Assembly (NCBI GenBank): GCA_022564695.1
Contig: JADFKX010000079.1
Location: 1 to 8,853 of the forward strand
Direction: 5' to 3'
Length of the DNA: 8,853 nucleotides
Source: Chloroflexota bacterium
GTDB taxonomy: Bacteria > Chloroflexota > Dehalococcoidia > SM23-28-2 > RBG-16-64-32
In this document: positions 1-5,782 of the stretch, piece after piece
Layout: each line of letters opens with the position of its first letter
Numbering within the stretch: position 1 is the first letter of the stretch
The notes under the pieces: model-generated
Database searches by the model: none
What the model was told of the DNA's origin: nothing
What the model saw: only the letters and a program-made list of their open reading frames with translations
Translations under genes and position numbers: made by a program

Positions 1-160
1 CGGCTCTGCGCCGCCAGAAGGTTCATATAATAGCTTCGAGGTGGGCCATCACATCAACAACTCGTGCTAGAACTACACTACATAAGCTAGGACGGGCCTA
101 TCTGGGAAGCGTTGCAGAGTCAGCTATCAGGTTAAGTGACAGTTAAGGTGAATATGGCTC

Positions 161-958
161 CTAGTCGGCCATGGAGTAGCCGCCGTTGACGCTCAACACC
201 TGGCCGGTGATCCACTCGGCCCGCTGCGAGGCGAGGAAGACGGTGGCGTTGGCGATGTCGGCTGGCTGGCCAAGCCGGTTCAGCCCCTTGGCCAGCGGAT
301 ACTGGCGCATGATTCGTTCCCCCTGGGCCTGGAGCCAGCTCTCGGTCGCCTCCGTCGCCGTTGTGGCGGGGGAGATGCAGTTCACGGTGATGCAGTAGCG
401 GCCGACCTCCTTGGCCAGCGCTTTGCTGAACCCCACGACGCCCGCCTTCGCCATCGAGTAGGCCACCAGGCGCGGCTCACCCACGCGGCCGGCGTCAGAG
501 ATGATGCTGATGATCCGTCCCCAGTGCCGCTCTGACATCCCTCCGATCACCGCTCGGGAGCAGTTAAGCACGCCGTGTGTGATCAGCCCCATGCTGCGCT
601 CCCACTGAGCGCGGTCGGACTGGGAGAAGAACTGGCCAGCGGCGGCAGAGACGTCCTGGGGGTCGGTGATGACGGGGATGCCGGCGTTGTTCACCAGGAC
701 GTCCAGGGAGCCCCACTCGTCGGTGACGCGCTTCACTATGGCGGCCACGGACTCCTGGTCAGTCACGTCGGCCTGGACGCCCATTGCCTGTCCGCCCGCT
801 TGGCTGATCTCCTGGGCGACGGCGTCCGCGCGCTCCTGAAACAGGTCATTGACCGCCACCTTCGCACCTTCTTCGGCCAGCGTCAGGCAGATCTGCCGGC
901 CGATGCCGCGGCCAGCGCCGGTCACCAGAGCCACGCGGTCCTTAATTCCCAAGTCCAT
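161..958 (-). CDS. SDR-family NAD(P)-dependent oxidoreductase (FabG-like)
   Basis: Classical short-chain dehydrogenase/reductase of 265 residues, the usual length is about 250. Such enzymes oxidise a secondary alcohol or reduce a ketone with NAD(P) in the cytoplasm; the substrate cannot be told. Seen: cofactor loop TGAGRGIG at 13-20, Asp38 at the end of the second beta strand (in this family this favours NAD over NADP), Asp64, NNAG at 90-93, and catalytic Ser154, Tyr167 and Lys171 with the expected 13-residue Ser-Tyr spacing. Compared with FabG there are about 11 extra residues between NNAG and Trp119, and the position of the usual active-site Asn is Ile126 (ITHGVL where FabG has NLTGVF). The ATG is preceded by GGAGGA about 7 bases upstream, which fixes the start. 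It diverges from the Gfo/Idh gene, so a shared pathway is possible but unproven. Confidence 0.93.
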   Translation of the reverse strand: MDLGIKDRVALVTGAGRGIGRQICLTLAEEGAKVAVNDLFQERADAVAQEISQAGGQAMGVQADVTDQESVAAIVKRVTDEWGSLDVLVNNAGIPVITDPQDVSAAAGQFFSQSDRAQWERSMGLITHGVLNCSRAVIGGMSERHWGRIISIISDAGRVGEPRLVAYSMAKAGVVGFSKALAKEVGRYCITVNCISPATTATEATESWLQAQGERIMRQYPLAKGLNRLGQPADIANATVFLASQRAEWITGQVLSVNGGYSMAD

Positions 959-998
959 TGAGCTATCCTCCGCAGATTGCGAGGCGAAACCATGGCGT

Positions 999-1004
999 AG
1001 TATA
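999..1004 (-). promoter_or_regulatory. Probable -10 box for the SDR gene
   Basis: Read on the minus strand the hexamer is TATACT, one base off TATAAT. It lies about 40 bases upstream of the SDR start codon, so transcription would begin near 992. No good -35 hexamer is seen at 16-18 bases spacing (TTCCGC is the best there). The assignment rests on position and the single box. Confidence 0.35.
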
Positions 1005-1041
1005 GCGGAGCGCCATCAATGGCGGAACGTAGCGGCGGCAG

Positions 1042-1055
1042 CGCGCTTCGGCGCG
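1042..1055 (+). repeat. CGCGC-TTCG-GCGCG hairpin between the divergent promoters
   Basis: Perfect 5-bp stem closed by a C(TTCG)G tetraloop, a very stable hairpin in RNA. It lies just upstream of the plus-strand TATAAT box and upstream of the minus-strand one. It has no following T tract and no upstream gene in either direction to terminate, so a terminator role is unlikely. It may be a protein site or chance in GC-rich DNA. Confidence 0.35.
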
Positions 1056-1056
1056 T

Positions 1057-1062
1057 TATAAT
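1057..1062 (+). promoter_or_regulatory. -10 box (TATAAT) for the Gfo/Idh gene
   Basis: A perfect TATAAT in otherwise GC-rich DNA, on the strand of the downstream oxidoreductase. Transcription would begin near 1069, giving a leader of about 170 nt. No convincing -35 box is seen at the usual distance. A perfect 7-bp inverted repeat begins on the next base and would overlap the transcription start. Confidence 0.5.
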
Positions 1063-1080
1063 GCGGCCATCGGTGGCCGC
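1063..1080 (+). repeat. Inverted repeat GCGGCCA-TCGG-TGGCCGC at the predicted transcription start
   Basis: Perfect 7-bp arms with a 4-base centre, directly after the TATAAT box at 1057-1062. In DNA this is placed like an operator overlapping +1. In RNA it would form a hairpin at the extreme 5' end of the leader. Either use is inference; the symmetry itself is visible. Confidence 0.45.
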
Positions 1081-1239
1081 AGAAGTGATGTCGCAGAGGC
1101 GCTTTGAGTTCCACCCCGTAACGCCGGGGACCTATATCGGCATCGCGTCCGTCTTGCGCAAAACGGGGTTCGTGGAGGTGCTATGGCAGGCAGAACACCA
1201 GCCGAGCATGAGATACTTAGTTGGAGGCATATCCAATAG

Positions 1240-2316
1240 ATGACGGTACGCATCGGCATCGTCGGCTCAGGATTCGCGGCCAGCCTGCATGCGCAGGGGC
1301 TGCGACAGGTTCCGGGCGCGGAGATTGTGGCCGCCGCTTCCCCCAACGCGGAGCACGCCTGGGTGTTCGCTCGCAGCTTTGGTATCTCCCATACCTTCGT
1401 CGACTACAAGGACATGCTGCGGGGCGACCTGATCGACGCCATCACCGTCGCCTGCCCTAACGATCTGCACTACGAGGTGACGCAGGCAGCGGCGGCCGCC
1501 GGCAAGCATGTGCTGGTGAACAAGCCGATGGCGATGAACCTTTCGCAGTGCGACAGCATGATACGGGTCTGCCGCGAGGCGGGGGTGATCCTGATGTACG
1601 GTGAGAACCTGTGCTTTGCCCCCAGGTACGTGCGGGCGAAGCAGCTGGCGGACGAGGGCGCACTGGGTGATGTCTACTACGTGCGACAGTTAAAGAGCCA
1701 CGAAGGCCCGCATTCGGACTGGCTCTGGGATGTGGAGCGCTCCGGCGGCGGCGTCCTCATGGACCTGGGCTGGCACTCCATCGCCTACTGCCGCTGGGTG
1801 TTCGGAGATGCAAAGGTGGAGAGCGTCTCCGCCGAGCTGGGCCGCTTCGTCCACGGGAAACGGACGAAGGCCGAGGACCACTCGCTGGTGACGATGCGGT
1901 TCGCCGGCGGCGGCATCGGCGTGGCGGAGAACTCGTGGGCGCGCGCCGGCGGCCCCGACGACCGCGCCGAGATATACGGCTCCAAGGGGCTAACGGTGGC
2001 CGATATGGCCCGCGGTTCCGCCCTCAGCACATACAGCGAGCCCGGCTACGGCTACGCCATTGAGCAGGGGCTGGGGACGAAGGGCTGGACCTGGACGGCG
2101 CTGGAGGAGGCCTGGAGCGACGGTTACGTGCAGGAGATGGCCCACTTTGTGGAGTGCGTGCGGGAGGACAGCCAGCCCGCCCTCAGCGGCGAGGACGGCC
2201 GCGCCGTGCTGGAGATCATTTGCGCCGCTTACAAGTCGGCGCGCGCGGGACAGCGCGTGCGGCTGCCGTTCCAGACGGACGCCCGAAGGCCTATCGATCT
2301 ATGGCTGGAGAGGTAA
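1240..2316 (+). CDS. Gfo/Idh/MocA-family oxidoreductase
   Basis: NAD(P)-dependent sugar- or inositol-type dehydrogenase of 358 residues, a normal length for the family, probably cytoplasmic. The N-terminal Rossmann domain (about 1-120) opens with GIVGSGFAA at 6-14. The C-terminal alpha/beta domain carries the substrate-side motif ending in GWH, with His179 as the likely catalytic histidine. The family EKP motif is present as Asn94-Lys95-Pro96, so the lysine that helps catalysis is kept while the preceding Glu is replaced. The substrate is unknown; polyols, sugars and related compounds are typical. The ATG is preceded by GGAGG at 1223-1227, a rather long 12-base spacing. It diverges from the SDR gene across two opposed -10 boxes and ends 4 bp from the convergent GYD gene. 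Confidence 0.93.
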   Translation: MTVRIGIVGSGFAASLHAQGLRQVPGAEIVAAASPNAEHAWVFARSFGISHTFVDYKDMLRGDLIDAITVACPNDLHYEVTQAAAAAGKHVLVNKPMAMNLSQCDSMIRVCREAGVILMYGENLCFAPRYVRAKQLADEGALGDVYYVRQLKSHEGPHSDWLWDVERSGGGVLMDLGWHSIAYCRWVFGDAKVESVSAELGRFVHGKRTKAEDHSLVTMRFAGGGIGVAENSWARAGGPDDRAEIYGSKGLTVADMARGSALSTYSEPGYGYAIEQGLGTKGWTWTALEEAWSDGYVQEMAHFVECVREDSQPALSGEDGRAVLEIICAAYKSARAGQRVRLPFQTDARRPIDLWLER

Positions 2317-2320
2317 GGCG

Positions 2321-2611
2321 CTAGCCGGCCTGGAGCGCCTTCTCCATCTCCGCATCGGTGTAAGCGCGCAGCGTCTGGCTGTGCACGTTCCCGGTGGCGG
2401 CGATGTTGAACAGGCCCGCCAGCATGGCGTCCTCGCTGGGCGCGTCCACGATTGAGACGAGGTCGTATTGCCCCTGCGTCCAGTAGGTGCCGATGACCTT
2501 GAAGCCGCGCCTCTCGTTCTCGGCGCGGACCTCGCGGGCTCGCTTCACGGTGTCCTTGATGCTCTTCAGTCCCTGGTCGGTGAACTTGTACAGCACTACG
2601 TATGTGGGCAC
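2321..2611 (-). CDS. GYD-domain protein
   Basis: A 96-residue cytoplasmic protein matching the small GYD-domain family, which has a ferredoxin-like alpha/beta fold. Members are about 90-105 residues and of unknown biochemical role. Seen: an N-terminal beta strand MPTYVVLYKF, a charged helix at about 13-35, the family motif as Gly47-Gln48-Tyr49-Asp50 followed by LVSIVDAP, and the typical C-terminal TLRAYT at 80-85. The start is GTG at 2611, not ATG. It is chosen because AAAGGAGGTT, an almost ideal Shine-Dalgarno site, ends 3 bases upstream of it. The gene is convergent with the Gfo/Idh gene and divergent from the GNAT-dehydratase fusion, so it is probably its own transcription unit. No catalytic residues can be proposed. 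Confidence 0.88.
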   Translation of the reverse strand: MPTYVVLYKFTDQGLKSIKDTVKRAREVRAENERRGFKVIGTYWTQGQYDLVSIVDAPSEDAMLAGLFNIAATGNVHSQTLRAYTDAEMEKALQAG

Positions 2612-2652
2612 GGGAACCTCCTTTGGGATTGCGGGCCGCTGGATGCACGTGT

Positions 2653-2658
2653 ATTCTA
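2653..2658 (-). promoter_or_regulatory. Possible -10 box for the GYD gene
   Basis: The minus-strand hexamer is TAGAAT, about 42 bases before the GTG start. The -35 region at 17-bp spacing reads TTCCGA, a poor match. This is the best candidate in the 150-bp divergent gap, but the evidence is weak. Confidence 0.25.
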
Positions 2659-2735
2659 TGGCATCGCTTCAGATTTCGGAAGGCGCATGTCACCTATCGT
2701 TCCACCGCTCGCGCGACGGAGGCGCAGAGTCGCCG

Positions 2736-2747
2736 GCACGTACGTGC
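2736..2747 (+). repeat. 12-bp perfect palindrome GCACGTACGTGC
   Basis: A perfect palindrome that ends two bases before the TACAAT box at 2750-2755, in the divergent GYD/GNAT-dehydratase gap. A site between the -35 and -10 regions is a common place for a dimeric repressor or a MerR-like activator. No regulator gene is nearby, so an operator role is inference. Confidence 0.4.
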
Positions 2748-2749
2748 GA

Positions 2750-2755
2750 TACAAT
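2750..2755 (+). promoter_or_regulatory. -10 box (TACAAT) placed for a leaderless transcript
   Basis: TACAAT differs from TATAAT by one base. With the usual 6-base gap, transcription would begin at about 2762, which is the first base of the GTG start codon of the next gene. No Shine-Dalgarno site precedes that GTG, which supports a leaderless mRNA. No -35 box is recognisable. Confidence 0.4.
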
Positions 2756-2761
2756 TAAGCC

Positions 2762-4168
2762 GTGACTACGGAAACAACCCTGCCGGCCCACGAAATCAGC
2801 GCCGCCATGAGCGATGACCTGTCGTTCATCCGTGATACGGTGGCGCGGCTGCGTCTGGACGGGGAGCGGCTGGAGCCGCAGCAGTTCATCGTCGTGCGAC
2901 GCGAAGGCGTCGGCATCATCGCCTTCGGGCGCATCAAGCCGTACAGGGAGACGTACGAGCTGGGGTGCGTCGCCGTTGTTGAGGAGGAGAGGGGGCGGGG
3001 TTGGGGTGAGGTTGTAGTCCGGGAGCTGGTCAACCGCTTTCCCCAGGACGAGGTGTTCGTCACGACCGACCTGCCGGAGTACTTCGAACGGCTGGGGTTC
3101 CTGCGCACGGAGATACTGCCTCGCGAGCTGGACGAGAAGATATCGCGCGTGGAAGGGGTGGTTCGCAGCGGTGTCGTAGGGATGGTCTACGATCGGCGCG
3201 TGCGGGAGATACCTACCCTGGCGGATGTCTACCGCGCCAAGCATGCCATTGAACCGTATCTGAAGCGAACGCCGCTCGTGCACAATCCGTACCTGTCGCG
3301 GCTGTTGGGCTACGATGCGTACCTCAAGCTGGAGAACCTGCAGCCCATCGGCGTGTTCAAGGTTCGGGGCGGGGTGAACCTGGCGGCTTCTCTGTCGGAG
3401 GCCGACCGCCGGCGTGGCATTGTGGGCGCGTCTACCGGCAACCACGGCCAGTCGCTGGCCTATGCCGCCAAACTGGTGGGGATGCGCTGCGTCATCGCCA
3501 TGCCGGAGGAGTCGAACCGCCTGAAGGTGGAATCGATGCGGGCCCTGGGCGCCGAGGTTGAGTTCCACGGTGGTGATTTTGAGGAGGCTCGGCTCTGGGC
3601 GGAGGAGTTCTCCCGCCGCGAGGGGATGCGCTACATTCACCACGTAAACGCGCCGGAGCTGATGGCCGGGGTGGCTACTGTGAGCCTGGAGATCATGGAG
3701 GATTTGCCGGATGTGGACGCCATCATTACGCCCATCGGCGGCGGCAGCGGTGTTATCGGCCATTGCGTTGTCGCCAAGGCGCTGCGGCCGGGTGTTCAGG
3801 TCATTGGCGTTCAGGCAGAGGGGGCGCCTTCGGTGTATCTCTCATGGAAGGAGCGCAGGCTCCAGAATGCGCCCATCGACACGATCGCTGAGGGGCTGGC
3901 CACAGGGACGCCGTTCTTCGCGCCGGTACGCACGTTCATTGACAAGCTGGACGATATGCTCCTGGTGAGCGACGACGAGATGCGGGACGCGATTGCGCTG
4001 CTGCTACGCGCTGCGCGTCAGCTCGCAGAGCCGTCTGGGGCGGCTTCCACGGCGGCGGCGCTGAAGCTGACGGAGCGGCTGAAGGGTAAGAAGGTAGCGG
4101 TGGTCCTCAGCGGCGGCAACCTGCCTAACGAGGAGCTGCGCCGTATCCTCAGCGGGCGCAAGGGGTAA
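2762..4168 (+). CDS. GNAT acetyltransferase fused to PLP-dependent threonine/serine dehydratase-like enzyme
   Basis: A 468-residue two-domain protein. Residues about 17-125 look like a GNAT N-acetyltransferase: the acetyl-CoA loop is Arg77-Gly-Arg-Gly80-Trp-Gly82, followed by YFERLGF at 107-113. The pattern resembles small ArgA-like amino-acid acetyltransferases. Residues about 150-468 are a fold-type II PLP enzyme like catabolic threonine dehydratase (about 320 residues, no ACT domain). Its Schiff-base Lys200 is in GVFKVRGG, STGNHGQ spans 224-230, the phosphate-binding loop GGGSG 326-330 and SGGN 450-453. Such enzymes deaminate hydroxy-amino acids to 2-oxo acids. The fusion is continuous, with no stop or frame change. 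I chose GTG at 2762 because a TACAAT box predicts transcription starting there. The alternative ATG at 2807 still keeps both domains and also lacks a clear Shine-Dalgarno site. The substrate and the role of the GNAT part are unknown. Confidence 0.9.
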   Translation: MTTETTLPAHEISAAMSDDLSFIRDTVARLRLDGERLEPQQFIVVRREGVGIIAFGRIKPYRETYELGCVAVVEEERGRGWGEVVVRELVNRFPQDEVFVTTDLPEYFERLGFLRTEILPRELDEKISRVEGVVRSGVVGMVYDRRVREIPTLADVYRAKHAIEPYLKRTPLVHNPYLSRLLGYDAYLKLENLQPIGVFKVRGGVNLAASLSEADRRRGIVGASTGNHGQSLAYAAKLVGMRCVIAMPEESNRLKVESMRALGAEVEFHGGDFEEARLWAEEFSRREGMRYIHHVNAPELMAGVATVSLEIMEDLPDVDAIITPIGGGSGVIGHCVVAKALRPGVQVIGVQAEGAPSVYLSWKERRLQNAPIDTIAEGLATGTPFFAPVRTFIDKLDDMLLVSDDEMRDAIALLLRAARQLAEPSGAASTAAALKLTERLKGKKVAVVLSGGNLPNEELRRILSGRKG

Positions 4169-4201
4169 GACGGGGCGCAGCGGAGTTGTGGGATGACAGC
4201 A

Positions 4202-4221
4202 CCGCCGACTGAAGTCGGCGG
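4202..4221 (+). repeat. Inverted repeat CCGCCGAC-TGAA-GTCGGCGG
   Basis: Perfect 8-bp arms with a TGAA loop, 33 bases after the stop of the GNAT-dehydratase gene, which converges with the HD-GYP gene. It could slow or end transcription from either side, but neither side has a T tract. The form also suits an interspersed REP-like palindrome, which the adjacent repeat material makes plausible. Confidence 0.5.
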
Positions 4222-4244
4222 CTTGGGGCGCACTTCACTACGCG

Positions 4245-4350
4245 GGGCAGGCAGGGGCAGCGACGAAGCCTGCCCTGAGCGAAGCCGAAGGGAATCTCGG
4301 TTTCTTTCTCTGTGGTCGCGAGATTCTTCATCCGCCTCCGGTGGACTCAG
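4245..4350 (+). repeat. Composite palindromic intergenic repeat
   Basis: This noncoding stretch contains nested inverted repeats. GGGCAGGC at 4245-4252 pairs with GCCTGCCC at 4268-4275. GAATCTCG at 4292-4299 pairs with CGAGATTC at 4319-4326. CTGAG at 4275-4279 pairs with CTCAG at 4346-4350. Together the last two give an imperfect palindrome of about 76 bp. The words CCTGCCCTGAGCGAAG and GAGATTCTTC..CTCAGAATGAC resemble, from memory, interspersed repeats seen many times in genomes of Chloroflexota and some other environmental bacteria. That resemblance needs a genome search. The whole gap 4169-4359 holds no gene. Confidence 0.5.
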
Positions 4351-4359
4351 AATGACGGG

Positions 4360-5766
4360 TTAGTCTCCAGCGGCGGACGGGCTGCGCTTGCCGGATCCGG
4401 TTGCGGTTAACGAAGCCTCGCTGTTGCGGCGCCCAGGCTCGTCGTCGAGCAGGCCTTGCTTCTCCGCCTCCAGAAACGCTCGCACCACTTCGGGGTCGAA
4501 CTGACTGTTAGCGTTACGGACGAGCTCTTCGATCGCCAGCCGATGTGGCAGCGTCTTGCGATAGGGCCGGTGGGAGGTCATGGCTACGTAGGCGTCCACA
4601 ACGGCGTAGATGCGGGCGCCCAGAGGGATCTCTTCGCCCTTCAGGCCGCGAGGGTAGCCACTGCCGTCGTAGCGCTCGTGGTGAGCGTGGATCACCTCCG
4701 CGGCGTCGCGCAGGAAGTCGATCTCGTTGATGATCTTGTGGCCCAGTTCCGGGTGACGCTTCATCTCCACCCATTCGGAGTCGTCCAGCGGTCCGGCCTT
4801 GGCGAGGACGGCGTCGGCGACGCCGATCTTGCCGATATCGTGGAGGATCGCCGCCTTTTCGATCTGGCGCATCTGTTCCTTGCGCAACCCCATCTGCCAG
4901 GCCACGACGGAGGCGGTCTCGGCGATGTGCCGGGAGCGGCCCTGGGTTACGTTGTCATGCAGGTCCAGGGCGGCGCACAGGACGGCGATGATTGAGTTGT
5001 AGCTGGACTTCAGCTCGTCCGTGCGGCTCTGCAGGGTGTCTTCCTGATGGCTAATGGCGTTTGACCTGCGGCGGACCACGATCACCAGAGCCAGGTAGAG
5101 GGTACCTAAGACAACGGCCATTGAGATGAAGATGCTCCTCTCAATGGCGTTTACGTTACCGGCGATGGAGGTGAAGTCGCGGTATACCTCAGCCACGCCC
5201 ATGGCTTGCGTGGAGCCGTTTTCTGTAAGGGGTACGCCTATCCGGGCTAACTCAGTGTATGACTCCAGGCCGGGCTCTCCCAGAGAGGAGGGCGTTCCTG
5301 TCACACTGACGACCTCGCGCTGAAGCGCGGCCTGTGTTGGGACGCGCTCAACAGGCGTCACACCGGAGGCCGTCTCGGCGCTGGAGTAGACGAGGACGCC
5401 GTCGCTGTTGAAGACGTTGAGGCGCACCGTACGCGAGCTGAGGACCCCTTGCCGCACCGCAGTGTCAAATGCGGCCAGATCAGCGCCCGTTAGCGGCGCA
5501 GCCAGCAGCTCCGGGCTCAGGTTGCGGGCGATGTACGGTCCTACCACCTCGGTCACCTCGGTCTCCGAGTCGTTCAGAGCCGTGGCTCGGATGTCGGACG
5601 CGAGGTAGCGGGTGGCGATGAAGCCCACCAAAAGGACGAGGACGAGGGCAACAAGGGCGAACACGATCGTGAACTCCAGGAAGAGCGTTCTCTTTCGTGC
5701 CCGGGCTGCGGACCTGCTGACGCCAGCGAGCGCCGCCAGCTTGCCTATCATTGCTTGTGCTGCCAT
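4360..5766 (-). CDS. Membrane-anchored HD-GYP cyclic di-GMP phosphodiesterase
   Basis: A 468-residue protein that should hydrolyse cyclic di-GMP at the cytoplasmic face. Order: basic N-terminus, membrane segment at about 32-52, an extracytoplasmic region of about 160 residues with no motif I recognise, a second membrane segment at about 212-231, a short linker rather than a clear HAMP domain, then the HD-GYP domain from about 260. All expected metal and signature residues are seen: His280, HDIGK at 309-313, His338 and His343, His362-His363, GYP at 370-372 and Asp391. The tail after about 440 is polar. An upstream ATG at 5817 is in frame but has no Shine-Dalgarno site and overlaps the GGDEF gene. 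The ATG at 5766 leaves a 16-base gap, so I prefer it. It lies downstream of the GGDEF gene in a probable operon. Confidence 0.92.
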   Translation of the reverse strand: MAAQAMIGKLAALAGVSRSAARARKRTLFLEFTIVFALVALVLVLLVGFIATRYLASDIRATALNDSETEVTEVVGPYIARNLSPELLAAPLTGADLAAFDTAVRQGVLSSRTVRLNVFNSDGVLVYSSAETASGVTPVERVPTQAALQREVVSVTGTPSSLGEPGLESYTELARIGVPLTENGSTQAMGVAEVYRDFTSIAGNVNAIERSIFISMAVVLGTLYLALVIVVRRRSNAISHQEDTLQSRTDELKSSYNSIIAVLCAALDLHDNVTQGRSRHIAETASVVAWQMGLRKEQMRQIEKAAILHDIGKIGVADAVLAKAGPLDDSEWVEMKRHPELGHKIINEIDFLRDAAEVIHAHHERYDGSGYPRGLKGEEIPLGARIYAVVDAYVAMTSHRPYRKTLPHRLAIEELVRNANSQFDPEVVRAFLEAEKQGLLDDEPGRRNSEASLTATGSGKRSPSAAGD

Positions 5767-5782
5767 CACTTTGCTCTTTTCG

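Noticed and set aside
26..31. TATAAT near the left edge
   Set aside because: It has the -10 form, but no plus-strand gene follows before the end of the minus-strand SDR gene, so it has nothing to serve within the window.
131..147. GTTAAG repeated 11 bases apart beyond the SDR stop
   Set aside because: Only six bases are shared between two copies, which is too little to call an element.
2690..3763. 357-codon open frame on the minus strand
   Set aside because: It lies antisense to the GNAT-dehydratase gene, whose motifs are unmistakable. Its product is rich in His, Arg, Gln and Pro with no family motif, as expected of a shadow frame in GC-rich DNA.
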